Positions 40,106 through 48,989 are shown, numbered from the stretch's first letter. The stretch is DNA of 64,000 bases from Hominimerdicola alba (GCF_900109655.1 NZ_FOAT01000003.1:76321-140320); one strand, 5' to 3'. Numbers and translations are program-made. The notes: generated from the sequence alone by a model not told the origin.

Positions 40106-41527
40106 TTATTCCTTGCCGTTCCAGCAATATGTGCAAAGACCGCACTCGGGTCTGCCCACAGCCCTTACTGTGCCCTCTACAGACTGGAATTCCAGCGAAG
40201 TGAGCTTCAGTCTGCGGCATATCTCATCTCTGAGATACTTGCCTCTCTCAGTGTTGGTATCGCTGTATTCGCTGATGTACTTAACACCCTCGATACCCTC
40301 GTTTTCGTCGATTATCTGCCTTGCGATGAGCTCCAGCTCAGAGGTGCTTCTTGAGAAGTTCAGGTACTTGCAGCCGTACATTATAGGGGGACAGGCTGAT
40401 CTCATATGTACTTCCTTAGCGCCGTTCTCATAAAGGAATTCAACTGTCTCCCTCATCTGTGTGCCTCTTACGATACTGTCATCAACGAACAGCAGCTTCT
40501 TGCCCTCGATGAACTCGTGAACAGGTATCAGCTTCATCTTAGCTACCTTGTTTCTCATGGACTGATTTGTAGGCATAAAGCTTCTTGGCCATGTGGGAGT
40601 GTACTTGATAAAGGGTCTCGCAAAGGGGATACCGCTCCTGTTGGCATAGCCGATAGCGTGGGGAGTACCCGAATCAGGCACGCCGCAAACGTAGTCAACA
40701 TCGGGCAGTCTGCCGTTCTTGATATCGTTCTCCGCCATTATCATACCGTTGCGAATCCTCATGCCCTCAACGTTTACGCCCTCGTAGTTGGCATTGGGAT
40801 AACCGTAGTATGTCCACAGGAAAGTACATATGCTCATTTCGTCTGTACCCTCGGAGAGTATCTCGTAGCCGTCCTTTGTAAGCTTCAGTATCTCGCCAGC
40901 TTTCAGCTCGTGGCAGGTCTTGTAGCCCAGCTTCTGATAAGCGAAATCCTCAAAGGAGAAGCAGTAGCCGTCAGACCTCTCACCGATGATGATAGGCAGC
41001 TTGCCTGCCTTGTCCCTTGCGCATATTATGGAATCCTCGGTCATGATGACCAGAGACATAGTGCCCTGTATCTTCTCCTGAGCGTAGCGTATACCGTCAA
41101 CAAAGCTGTCTTTCTGAGCTATCAGCGCACCGATAAGTCCTGCCGAATTGATAGCACCGCTGCTCATGGTCTCGAAGTTTGCACAGCCGTTTATCAGCAA
41201 CTCATTTGAAAGCTCCTCTGCGTTATGTATAACACCTATGGAGCATATTGCATAATGACCCATGGTTGATCTTACCATTATAGGCTGAGGGTCAGTATCG
41301 CTTATGCAGCCTATGCAGACCTTGCCGCGCATGGATTCAACGTCTTTCTCGAACTTTGTTCTGAAAGGTGAGTTCTCAATGCTGTGAATGTTTCTCTGAA
41401 AACCTATCTCAGGCGCATAAGCGGTCATGCCGCCTCTTCTTGTGCCCAGATGTGAATGATAGTCAGTGCCGAAGAAAACGTCCTGTATGCAGTCGTTAGC
41501 TGACACTGCGCCAAAAAATCCGCCCAT
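40106..41527 (-). CDS. purF: Amidophosphoribosyltransferase homologue lacking the N-terminal Cys
   Basis: A 473-residue PurF-family protein. The glutaminase half begins MGGFFGAVSANDC and contains GTDYHSHLGTRRGGM, where true PurF starts with a processed Cys-Gly. The phosphoribosyltransferase half has the PRPP loop LLFVDDSIVRGTQM near residue 355 and ACPPIMYGCKY; the C-terminus carries ECGLCTYC, which could supply [4Fe-4S] ligands as in Bacillus PurF. Without the N-terminal Cys, glutamine hydrolysis by the usual mechanism should not be possible. It may use ammonia, use another residue, or have a different role; the pur context argues for phosphoribosylamine synthesis. Confidence 0.85.
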   Translation of the reverse strand: MGGFFGAVSANDCIQDVFFGTDYHSHLGTRRGGMTAYAPEIGFQRNIHSIENSPFRTKFEKDVESMRGKVCIGCISDTDPQPIMVRSTMGHYAICSIGVIHNAEELSNELLINGCANFETMSSGAINSAGLIGALIAQKDSFVDGIRYAQEKIQGTMSLVIMTEDSIICARDKAGKLPIIIGERSDGYCFSFEDFAYQKLGYKTCHELKAGEILKLTKDGYEILSEGTDEMSICTFLWTYYGYPNANYEGVNVEGMRIRNGMIMAENDIKNGRLPDVDYVCGVPDSGTPHAIGYANRSGIPFARPFIKYTPTWPRSFMPTNQSMRNKVAKMKLIPVHEFIEGKKLLFVDDSIVRGTQMRETVEFLYENGAKEVHMRSACPPIMYGCKYLNFSRSTSELELIARQIIDENEGIEGVKYISEYSDTNTERGKYLRDEICRRLKLTSLEFQSVEGTVRAVGRPECGLCTYCWNGKE

Positions 41528-41595
41528 AAATCAAATCTCCCGATACCTTAATTTTTATCGGATATCCGCCTTTTTTCCGCAATATCCGTTATTCA

Positions 41596-42249
41596 TCATT
41601 TTTGTGAAAGTATATGATCGCGGCAGTCCGCAGGTGTGTCCACTATCGTTGGAGCCCCGCATTCTTCCGCTTCTTCCCTGCTGCCGTAGCCCCACAGCAC
41701 ATACATACTGTCAAGCCCGCATTCCTTGGCTCCAAGGATATCATGGAGCCTGTCGCCTATCATAAGCACGCTGTCCCTGTCCGTAACGCCAAGATTCTCC
41801 AGCGTGTACTCGATGACCTCGCGCTTGGTGTCCCTTGCGCCGTCTACTCCCGAACCTCCGATAAATGTGAAATACTTCGCCATATCGAAATGCTCCAGAA
41901 GACTCTTCGCAAAGGGCTCAGGCTTGCTGGTTGCAACTCCCAGGACGTATCCCGCGTCCCCAAGGTCTTTAAGTATATCCTCAACGCCGTCAAACTTTTC
42001 CGAATCGAAAAGCCCGTCCACAGGATACTTCTCGCGATATATTCTCACCGCTTCCCATGCCCGCTCATCGTCCAGCCCGCAGAATTCCTTCATGGACCGA
42101 AACAGCGGAGGACCTAAGAACCGTCTCATATTCGAAGGTTCTTCAAGCCCCATCTTTTCCATGGTGTATCTCACCGAGCTGAATATGCCCGGTGCAGTAT
42201 CCATCAGCGTTCCGTCCAGATCGAACAGCAGGAACTTGTATCTGCTCAC
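41596..42249 (-). CDS. HAD-family phosphatase
   Basis: A 217-residue haloacid-dehalogenase-type hydrolase (Gph/YjjG group). Motif I is LFDLDGTLMDTA near residue 8, motif II the Ser in GVATSKPEP near 107, motif III Lys in TKREVI, and motif IV GDRLHDILGA near 172. The start is GTG 42249, overlapping the purE stop in GTGA. The cap domain between motif I and II fits phosphoglycolate or nucleotide-type substrates, but the substrate is unknown. The purine context suggests a nucleotide or sugar phosphate. Confidence 0.85.
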   Translation of the reverse strand: MSRYKFLLFDLDGTLMDTAPGIFSSVRYTMEKMGLEEPSNMRRFLGPPLFRSMKEFCGLDDERAWEAVRIYREKYPVDGLFDSEKFDGVEDILKDLGDAGYVLGVATSKPEPFAKSLLEHFDMAKYFTFIGGSGVDGARDTKREVIEYTLENLGVTDRDSVLMIGDRLHDILGAKECGLDSMYVLWGYGSREEAEECGAPTIVDTPADCRDHILSQK

Positions 42250-42743
42250 AGTGAAGCCAGCTTTTCCTGCAAAGCAGCATCCTTAGCCTTTACGCCCTCG
42301 ATCATCTCAGCCTTTGCAGCTTCCAGCTTTGCAGCCAGGCCGTCATCTGAGAGAGCCAGCATCTGTATAGCCAGCAGAGCCGCATTCTTCGCACCGTCGA
42401 TAGCGACAGTGGCAACAGGTATGCCGCTGGGCATCTGTACCGTAGCCAGCAGAGCATCCAGACCGTCAAGATTGCTGGACTTGCAGGGGATACCGATAAC
42501 AGGCAGCGTAGTGTGTCCTGCGATAACTCCCGCCAGATGTGCAGCCATTCCCGCAGCACATATTATAACGCCGAAGCCGTTACCCTTAGCCTTGTCCGCA
42601 AAATCAGCAGCAAGGGCAGGTGTCCTGTGGGCGCTCATCACATGACATTCATAAGGCACACCGTAAGCCTTCAGCTCGGCACAAGCCTTTGATACCACAG
42701 GAAAATCGCTGTCAGAACCCATGATAACTGCTACTTTCTTCAT
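42246..42743 (-). CDS. purE: N5-carboxyaminoimidazole ribonucleotide mutase
   Basis: A 165-residue class I PurE. VAVIMGSDSDFPV, HVMSAHRTP and ICAAGMAAHLAGVIAG are the three family boxes. It shifts the carboxyl group from N5-CAIR to CAIR; a PurK partner was not seen nearby. ATG 42743 follows GGAG at a rather long distance (12 nt); a TTG further upstream is in frame but adds residues not seen in the family. It is the first gene after the leader RNA. Confidence 0.95.
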   Translation of the reverse strand: MKKVAVIMGSDSDFPVVSKACAELKAYGVPYECHVMSAHRTPALAADFADKAKGNGFGVIICAAGMAAHLAGVIAGHTTLPVIGIPCKSSNLDGLDALLATVQMPSGIPVATVAIDGAKNAALLAIQMLALSDDGLAAKLEAAKAEMIEGVKAKDAALQEKLASL

Positions 42744-42768
42744 ATCAGCATCAAACTCCTTCTTCAAC

Positions 42769-42799
42769 AAAAAAAACTGCAGCTATTGCGTTGCAGTTT
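42769..42799 (-). terminator. Intrinsic terminator between the leader RNA and purE
   Basis: Minus strand: an 8-bp stem (AAACTGCA/TGCAGTTT; 42799-42792 with 42781-42774), a 10-nt loop, then eight T (42776-42769). It lies 26 nt before the purE start codon, a position typical of attenuation or of the end of a separate small RNA. Confidence 0.85.
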
Positions 42800-42854
42800 C
42801 AAATTTGGTCATACTTGTTACTTTTACAGTGCGCATAGGTGTACTTAGAGTGTG

Positions 42855-42994
42855 ATGATATAAAGCGGCAGCCATCGGTCGCTCCGCCCATGGAATATAA
42901 AGCTTTTGAATCTTTACATATCCCCGAATACATCATACGATACTCCTGTCCTGCGCCATGCGGCTTTTAGGGAGGGTCGTCCCCCCGATATCAT
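42855..42994 (-). ncRNA. Structured leader RNA of the purE operon (6S-like or riboswitch candidate)
   Basis: The predicted transcription start (about 42994) is the first base of a 7-bp end helix, AUGAUAU with AUAUCAU (42994-42988 with 42861-42855). Next to it AAAGC (42967-42963) pairs with GCUUU (42866-42862), with a G6/C-rich hairpin (GGGGGG-ACGA-CCCUCCC) between the two on the 5' side. An apical stem of about 11 bp is at 42923-42912 with 42902-42892, and a small hairpin follows on the 3' side (CCAUGGGCGG..CCGAUGG). The closing stem, open middle and 3' small hairpin resemble 6S RNA; the downstream terminator also fits a riboswitch. It does not match the purine or ZTP riboswitch. Confidence 0.55.
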
Positions 42995-43000
42995 ATAAAT

Positions 43001-43029
43001 ATTGTACAATATTCTCGGGATAATTTCAA
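43001..43029 (-). promoter_or_regulatory. Promoter of the leader RNA and purE operon
   Basis: Minus strand TTGAAA (43029-43024), 17-nt spacer, TACAAT (43006-43001). Confidence 0.75.
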
Positions 43030-43096
43030 CAGTTTTCCATATAGAATTTGTTAAGGTTATAAAAAGATTTCTTGTGTAAAATAACAAAACACACTT

Positions 43097-43297
43097 TTAA
43101 TAAAAGACCTCAGCAGCCCTGTTTGCAAGGCTTCCCGCGGACATCTCCCTCGCCGCATCAGCACCTGTTCGCCCCTTGCAGAACCTCTGTGCCGCACGTA
43201 TTCCATCGCCGTCAGCCCCCGAAAATCCGCGCTGTTCCGCACTTTCACATATTCTCGCCGACATCTCTTCGTTTGCATAAAACCCGAAATTATACAT
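43097..43297 (-). CDS. Small hypothetical protein
   Basis: A 66-residue frame (MYNFGFYANEEMSARICES, ending LANRAAEVFY) with AAGGAGG six bases before ATG 43297; an ATG two codons earlier is too close to that site. It has no signal peptide or membrane helix and no known family. It lies between the purE promoter and rsmA in a region otherwise without genes, and is supported only by its strong ribosome site and normal composition. Confidence 0.5.
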   Translation of the reverse strand: MYNFGFYANEEMSARICESAEQRGFSGADGDGIRAAQRFCKGRTGADAAREMSAGSLANRAAEVFY

Positions 43298-43396
43298 ACC
43301 CATCCTCCTTCGGTCGGTTTAATATCCCCTTTAAAACCGACCTAATTCATCTGTTCATAAGTATGCCCCATATTCGATAAATAATGCTAATACCTA

Positions 43397-43425
43397 TTGA
43401 CTTAATGACGCTTATATGTTAAAAT
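43397..43425 (+). promoter_or_regulatory. Promoter of rsmA
   Basis: TTGACT at 43397-43402, 17-nt spacer, TAAAAT at 43420-43425. The leader would be about 140 nt; I see nothing recognisable in it. Confidence 0.6.
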
Positions 43426-43571
43426 TATATTATCGTTTTATAGCTGAAAATTAACTTAAATAACAAATTACTTTGTTTACTGTCGAATTCTGAAAATAAA
43501 ACGCAAGAAATACATTATCAGCCGTCACCCGATAAGGGCAGGCGGACTGTAAGATAAACGGGGAGAAAATA

Positions 43572-44432
43572 ATGGATAATCTATCGAATATAGGCGTTAT
43601 AAAAGACGTCATGCAGCGCCACGGCTTTACATTTTCAAAAGCCCTGGGGCAGAACTTTCTGGTAAACCCTTCGGTTTGCCCCCGCATAGCCGAGATGGGC
43701 AACGCCAAGCCGGGCTTCGGTGTGATAGAGATAGGCACAGGCGTAGGCGTGCTTACCAACGAACTTGCAAAGCGTGCCGATAAGGTGGTCGCCATCGAGA
43801 TAGATGAGCGCCTTATCCCCGTGCTTGAAGAGACCCTTGCGGAACATGACAACGTCAAGGTAATCAATGCAGATGTCATGAAAGTCGATCTGCACAAACT
43901 CATCGAAGAAGAATTCGACGGGCTGGAAGTCGCTGTATGTGCGAATCTTCCATACTATATAACCTCACCCATACTCATGATGCTTCTCGAACAGCGTCTG
44001 CGGATACGTTCCGTAACCGTAATGGTGCAGAAAGAAGCAGGCACCCGCCTCTGTGCACCCGTAGGCACAAGGGATATGGGCGCAGTTACCGTAGCCGTGA
44101 ATTACTTCTCAAAGCCAAAGATACTCTTCAACGTCTCCCGCGGCAGCTTCATGCCCGCCCCCAACGTTAACAGCTGCGTTGTAAGATTCGATATCAACGA
44201 TACCACCCCCGAGGGAGTTACCGATGAAGCCTTTTTCTTCAAAATGGTGAGAGCGGCATTCTCTCAACGCCGAAAGACCCTGGTGAACTCCGTTTCCGCA
44301 GGTCTCGGCACCGATAAGCAGACAGTCACAGCCGCCGTGGAAAACAGCGGTCTCGGAGCAAATGTACGTCCCGAACAGCTATCCATGGAAGAGCTTGTGC
44401 GTTTCAGCGAGGAACTGAAAAAACTCACGTAA
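43572..44432 (+). CDS. rsmA: 16S rRNA dimethyladenosine transferase
   Basis: A 286-residue KsgA/RsmA. SKALGQNFLVN opens the SAM fold, VIEIGTGVGVLT binds SAM, and NLPYYITSP is the catalytic motif IV; FSQRRKTLVNS and the C-terminal helices match the family. It dimethylates two adenines near the 3' end of 16S rRNA. GGGGAG precedes the ATG. It is followed by an AT-rich terminator-like hairpin and then spoIIE. Confidence 0.96.
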   Translation: MDNLSNIGVIKDVMQRHGFTFSKALGQNFLVNPSVCPRIAEMGNAKPGFGVIEIGTGVGVLTNELAKRADKVVAIEIDERLIPVLEETLAEHDNVKVINADVMKVDLHKLIEEEFDGLEVAVCANLPYYITSPILMMLLEQRLRIRSVTVMVQKEAGTRLCAPVGTRDMGAVTVAVNYFSKPKILFNVSRGSFMPAPNVNSCVVRFDINDTTPEGVTDEAFFFKMVRAAFSQRRKTLVNSVSAGLGTDKQTVTAAVENSGLGANVRPEQLSMEELVRFSEELKKLT

Positions 44433-44460
44433 ATGCGACATTTTTCCCGCGTAACCGATG

Positions 44461-44488
44461 ATAGAATATTTTCAGATATTCTATTTTT
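44461..44488 (+). terminator. AT-rich hairpin with T-run between rsmA and spoIIE
   Basis: ATAGAATAT (44461-44469) pairs with ATATTCTAT (44476-44484), followed by TTTT. It lies upstream of the chosen spoIIE start, which supports that start. Confidence 0.6.
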
Positions 44489-44502
44489 GGGACGTGAGAA
44501 AT

Positions 44503-46812
44503 ATGCTTATTAATCTAAAAACCACCGCCGTTGTTCCTGCTGATAAAAAGCAGTTATCAAAAAGAACGACGAAAGCACGTAAATGGACAAGCCGCATAGT
44601 TGCCTTTGCGGGCGGTCTGCTGACAGGTCTTTCTGTCACGCTGGGCTTCCCCTCTTTCATGTGCGGCGCAGCAGCATCTCTGGCAGGTGACTACTCACCT
44701 TCCGTTTTCCTCGGGACGCTGCTGGCTTTCCTGTTGAACCGCGGTCTCGAAGCAGGCATAGTGCAGATATGCTCCGTGCTTGTGATAACAGCCATACACT
44801 TTATCGACCCCTTTGAAGACAGGCGGGAAGAACCTGTCTACCGCTCACTTGTGGTGTCGGGAGTGCTCATGCTGTTCTCCTGCGTAGTTACCGCCGCCAT
44901 GCCGAGCGATCTCTACCTTGCGTCCATGCGCATGATAAATTCCCTGCTGGCAGGCTGTACCGTATTCATCACCATGTCGGTGCGGGATAACGCCAAACAC
45001 AGCGGAGTATTCGACCTCACAGGCATGAACGGTATGTTCGCGGGAATGTTCTTCATAATGGTGGTGAGCATATTCGCCTCGGTAAATATATTCACCCTGA
45101 ACCCCGGCAGAACACTGGGCGCATTCATACTCCTGCAAGCATCAAGAAGATATCGCAGTTTCGGCGGCGCAGTAATAGGCGCACTTACCGCCTGCGGTGT
45201 GCTGGTCAGCGACCCAAGCCTTGCGCGGAACACTCTGCTTCTGGCGACAGCAGGCCTGATATGCGGCGTTTTCGTCCGCTTCGGCAGACTTGCAGCCGTC
45301 ATGAGCTTTCTCATGACTTCCCTGATAAGCCTTGTGGCAGTAGGGGTAAACGGCGATACATACCATATGTTCGCAGATATCGTAACAGGCTCGCTCCTGT
45401 TCCTTATCATTCCTGCAGATAAGATAAAGCGTTTCGGCAAACGCATATCGGGCTTCCGGAGCACTCCCGAGCTCATCGGTCATACCACCGCCGCCAGGCT
45501 TTCAATGGCAGGCAGAACTCTCGGTGAGATAAGGCGCCGCCTTGACATGGTCACAGTAACTATGGACAGAAACACCGCATCCCGCACAGCCTCCTCCGAG
45601 GTGAAGCGCTGCGTGTGTACCGACTGCCCATCTTACCGGCTTTGCTTCGAGAAAAACGAAAGCACCGAAAGTGCCTTCGATTCTCTGCAAAACATTCTCG
45701 ACTGCGGTGATACCGTCACCGATGAACAGGTAAGGCAGAAAGTCTGCTGCTGTGACAGACCCCGGCTTCTTGCCGAAGCTTTCAACGACCTAGAAAGGCA
45801 TATCCTGCGGGACAAAGCCGAGAATATCCGCATCAGAGAGCTCCGTACCATGCTTACGGACCAGCTCCTTTCAATGGAGGATATCCTCTCCGACCTGTCC
45901 TACCGCTCGTCACGGGTGCAGTCCATAGATACAGGGCTCTCCGAAAGCGTGCGGGAACAGCTGGCAGTCATGGGATATAAGGGCGCAAAGGTGTGTGTCT
46001 ATATCGACGAAGACCTCTGCCGAAAAGCCGATGCCTTTATCAAAGGCGGTTTTTCAGGAGATGTTGCAAGGCTCACAGCCGCGGTATCCTCTATACTCGA
46101 CTGCGATATGGCTCTCCCCGATATCACGGGCGAAAACGGCATCACAAGGATATCTTTCTCCGAACTCCCCCTATTTACAGCAGAAGCCGCAGTTTTCTCG
46201 GCATCTGCCAGCGGCGAGTATTCGGGAGATACCTGCGATATATTCGATGTGGGCGGCAGTGAGAAATATATACTCCTGTCCGACGGCATGGGCACAGGCA
46301 AACGCGCAAGACTGGATTCTTCATTCACCGTCAGCCTGAGCCGCAAGCTTCTCACATCGGGACTTTCCCTGACCACAGTACACAGGCTCGTATCCTCGAT
46401 GCTCCGTGTAAAGGGCTGGGAGGAAAGCTTCGCCACCATGGATATCCTGCATCTCGACCTCTGCGGAGGGCGGGCTTCCCTGCTTAAAGCGGGGGCAGTG
46501 AACAGCAGGCTCTGCCGTGACGGCGCAGTTGTGCCACTGGGAGATACCTCATTCCCCGCAGGCATATTGTCTGATTGTCCCCCGAATAAAAGCGAGATAA
46601 AGCTTTTCGACGGCGATATCATCATAATGAATTCCGACGGTGCGGACGAAGACTCCGCACAGCTGATAGCACAGACAGCCGCAGAAGCGAACGACTGTGA
46701 TATCACCGAACTTGTCAACCGTCTGGGCAGTATCGTCCTCGACAGAAGACAGGGTGCGAAAGCCGATGACCTGACAATAATCGCAGTGAGGATAGGTATG
46801 CGTAAAGATTAA
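44503..46812 (+). CDS. spoIIE: Stage II sporulation protein E (membrane PP2C phosphatase)
   Basis: A 769-residue protein. About ten membrane helices fill residues 35-310; a middle domain holds a cysteine group (CVCTDCPSYRLCF, KVCCCDRPRLLAEAF); and the C-terminal PP2C phosphatase domain has LLSDGMGTGKRA (metal), AGAVNSRLCRDG, NSDGADED and KADDLTIIAVRIG. SpoIIE dephosphorylates SpoIIAA to activate sigma-F in the forespore and helps to build the polar septum. ATG 44503 was chosen because the frame upstream overlaps the rsmA terminator. Its presence suggests the organism can sporulate, or recently could. Confidence 0.93.
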   Translation: MLINLKTTAVVPADKKQLSKRTTKARKWTSRIVAFAGGLLTGLSVTLGFPSFMCGAAASLAGDYSPSVFLGTLLAFLLNRGLEAGIVQICSVLVITAIHFIDPFEDRREEPVYRSLVVSGVLMLFSCVVTAAMPSDLYLASMRMINSLLAGCTVFITMSVRDNAKHSGVFDLTGMNGMFAGMFFIMVVSIFASVNIFTLNPGRTLGAFILLQASRRYRSFGGAVIGALTACGVLVSDPSLARNTLLLATAGLICGVFVRFGRLAAVMSFLMTSLISLVAVGVNGDTYHMFADIVTGSLLFLIIPADKIKRFGKRISGFRSTPELIGHTTAARLSMAGRTLGEIRRRLDMVTVTMDRNTASRTASSEVKRCVCTDCPSYRLCFEKNESTESAFDSLQNILDCGDTVTDEQVRQKVCCCDRPRLLAEAFNDLERHILRDKAENIRIRELRTMLTDQLLSMEDILSDLSYRSSRVQSIDTGLSESVREQLAVMGYKGAKVCVYIDEDLCRKADAFIKGGFSGDVARLTAAVSSILDCDMALPDITGENGITRISFSELPLFTAEAAVFSASASGEYSGDTCDIFDVGGSEKYILLSDGMGTGKRARLDSSFTVSLSRKLLTSGLSLTTVHRLVSSMLRVKGWEESFATMDILHLDLCGGRASLLKAGAVNSRLCRDGAVVPLGDTSFPAGILSDCPPNKSEIKLFDGDIIIMNSDGADEDSAQLIAQTAAEANDCDITELVNRLGSIVLDRRQGAKADDLTIIAVRIGMRKD

Positions 46813-46932
46813 TTATGTATACATTTGTACCTTTTAGTGTATAAATCCGACATTTTTTATTAACGTCATATACTATATGCACAAACCGTCTACTTAAAAT
46901 ATGTAGGAACTTGAAAAAATCTACAAAACCCC

Positions 46933-46961
46933 TTGCAAAACTGTTAAATAAGAGTTAAAAT
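46933..46961 (+). promoter_or_regulatory. Promoter of the glg operon
   Basis: TTGCAA at 46933-46938, 17-nt spacer, TAAAAT at 46956-46961. A hairpin AAGGCAT-AGCT-ATGCCTT follows immediately at 46974-46991 in the short leader. Confidence 0.75.
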
Positions 46962-46973
46962 AGATATATAAAA

Positions 46974-46991
46974 AAGGCATAGCTATGCCTT
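46974..46991 (+). promoter_or_regulatory. 5' hairpin of the glgB leader
   Basis: A perfect 7-bp stem with AGCT loop beginning near the predicted transcription start and ending 25 nt before ATG. It may protect the mRNA 5' end. Confidence 0.45.
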
Positions 46992-47015
46992 GTTAAAAAG
47001 GAGGAAAGAGTTTTC

Positions 47016-48989
47016 ATGGATAAAATACCTCAGGAATATGAGATACCTCTATACCTTTTCCATAACGGCACCAACTACGAGACCTACCGCTTTCTCGGCT
47101 GCCATAAAGGCACAAAAGACGGAAATGACGGTTATTATTTCAGAGTATGGGCTGCCAAGGCACGCGCTGTTTCTCTGGTCGGAGATTTCAATGAGTGGAA
47201 CGACAACGCAACACCCATGCAGCAGCTTGAAAAGTCCGAAGTCTGGGAAGCTTTCGTTCCCGGCTTAAAGACCTTTGATACATATAAATTCAGTATTGTA
47301 GGCTGTGACGGCAAACGCCGCTGCAAAGCTGACCCCTATGGCACACATATGGAGCTGAAGCCCCAGACAGGCTCAAAGATATTCGATATCGACGGCTACA
47401 AGTGGAAAGATGAAAAGTGGCAGAAAGAACGCCAGACCAAGGACGTTTACAACTGCCCAATGAATATCTACGAAGTTCACCTGAACTCATGGAAATCCTG
47501 TGATGACGGCGTGTACTATTCCTACACCAAATTCGCAAAAACCATAATCCCCTACCTCAAGGATATGGGATATACTCATATCGAATTCATGCCCCTGGCT
47601 GAATTCCCATTTGACGGTTCCTGGGGATATCAGGGCATAGGCTACTACGCTCCTACCTCCCGTTTCGGCACTCCCCATGAATTCATGGCGATGATCGACC
47701 TTTTCCATCAGGCAGGCATATCCGTCATACTCGACTGGGTACCCGCACATTTTCCCCGCGACGAAGCTGGTCTGTTTGAATTTGACGGCGGCGCAAGCTA
47801 TGAGTATGCCGACCCCAAAAAGCGCGACCATCTCGCATGGGGTACAAGAGTGTTCGATTACGGCAGGGGCGAAGTAAAGAGTTTCCTTATCTCCAACGCC
47901 CTTTACTGGATAGAACAGTACCATATCGACGGTCTCCGCGTTGACGCGGTAGCTTCCATGCTCTACCTCGATTATGACAGACGTGACGGCGAATGGACTC
48001 CCAATGTCTACGGCGGACATGAGAACCTTGAAGCAGTGCAGTTCCTGCGCGACCTCAATACAGCAGTATTCTCCAGATGCCCCACAGCACTGATGATAGC
48101 CGAAGAATCCACCGCATGGCCGATGGTAACCAAGCCCGTCACCGACGGCGGTCTGGGCTTCAACTTCAAATGGAACATGGGCTGGATGAACGATATGCTC
48201 AAATATATGAGCTATGACCCAATAGACAGAGCATTCCATCACGATATGCTGACATTCTCCTTCTTCTATGCTTTCTCGGAGAATTTCGTGTTGCCCATAT
48301 CCCATGACGAAGTAGTACACGGCAAAGCGTCGCTGGTAAATAAGATGTACGGCGGCGATGTTGATAAAAAGTTCGAGCAGTGCAAGCTGTTCAACGCATA
48401 TATGATGGCTCACCCCGGCAAGAAGCTGATGTTCATGGGCACCGAGTTCGCTCAGTTCCGCGAGTGGGACTACGAGAACGGTCTTGAATGGTTCTTAGTT
48501 GACGAATACGAGAACCACCGCAACTACCATGCTTTCTCAAAGCGCCTGAACCGCTTCTACCTTGACCATCCCCAGTTCTGGCAGAAGGACTTCGACTGGT
48601 CGGGATTCAGCTGGATAGCTAATGACGATTTCCGCCAGAGCATCATAATCTTCCGCCGCTTCGACGCGGACGCAAACGAAGTCATCGTGCTCTGCAACTT
48701 CGTCCCCGTTGAGAGAAAGAGCTACTGCTTCGGCGTGCCTTACAAGGGCAAGTATACCGAGGTATTCAACTCTGCCTCCCCCGACGGCGCACCCATGACC
48801 AACGGCACGGTAAAGTCCGAGGACGTTCCCATGCACGGTTTTGAACAGTCGGTATGTATAGATATACCGCCCTTCGCCTGCCTGTACTTTGAAGTAAAAA
48901 AGGACGGCGAAAAGAAAAAAACATCTGCCAAAAAGGCAGAGCACAGCTCCGATAAGAAAAAATCGGACAAAGAAACAGAAAAAGAATAA
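47016..48989 (+). CDS. glgB: 1,4-alpha-glucan branching enzyme
   Basis: A 657-residue GH13 enzyme making alpha-1,6 branches in glycogen. An N-terminal CBM48-like domain (FRVWAAKARAVSLVGDFNEWN) precedes the barrel. Catalytic residues are in GLRVDAVASML (Asp near 309), LMIAEESTAWP (Glu near 362) and ISHDEVVHGK (Asp near 429). The C-terminal beta domain ends in a Lys/Glu-rich tail (KKTSAKKAEHSSDKKK) not needed for catalysis. GGAGG lies 12 nt before the ATG. First gene of glgB-glgC-glgD. Confidence 0.95.
   Translation: MDKIPQEYEIPLYLFHNGTNYETYRFLGCHKGTKDGNDGYYFRVWAAKARAVSLVGDFNEWNDNATPMQQLEKSEVWEAFVPGLKTFDTYKFSIVGCDGKRRCKADPYGTHMELKPQTGSKIFDIDGYKWKDEKWQKERQTKDVYNCPMNIYEVHLNSWKSCDDGVYYSYTKFAKTIIPYLKDMGYTHIEFMPLAEFPFDGSWGYQGIGYYAPTSRFGTPHEFMAMIDLFHQAGISVILDWVPAHFPRDEAGLFEFDGGASYEYADPKKRDHLAWGTRVFDYGRGEVKSFLISNALYWIEQYHIDGLRVDAVASMLYLDYDRRDGEWTPNVYGGHENLEAVQFLRDLNTAVFSRCPTALMIAEESTAWPMVTKPVTDGGLGFNFKWNMGWMNDMLKYMSYDPIDRAFHHDMLTFSFFYAFSENFVLPISHDEVVHGKASLVNKMYGGDVDKKFEQCKLFNAYMMAHPGKKLMFMGTEFAQFREWDYENGLEWFLVDEYENHRNYHAFSKRLNRFYLDHPQFWQKDFDWSGFSWIANDDFRQSIIIFRRFDADANEVIVLCNFVPVERKSYCFGVPYKGKYTEVFNSASPDGAPMTNGTVKSEDVPMHGFEQSVCIDIPPFACLYFEVKKDGEKKKTSAKKAEHSSDKKKSDKETEKE

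Noticed and set aside
42855-42994. Purine or ZTP riboswitch upstream of purE
   Set aside because: Neither the purine three-way junction core nor the ZTP CCGCCTGGGC segment is present; kept as an unassigned structured RNA.
47487-48413. 308-codon minus-strand frame opposite glgB
   Set aside because: Antisense shadow of the branching enzyme without ribosome site.
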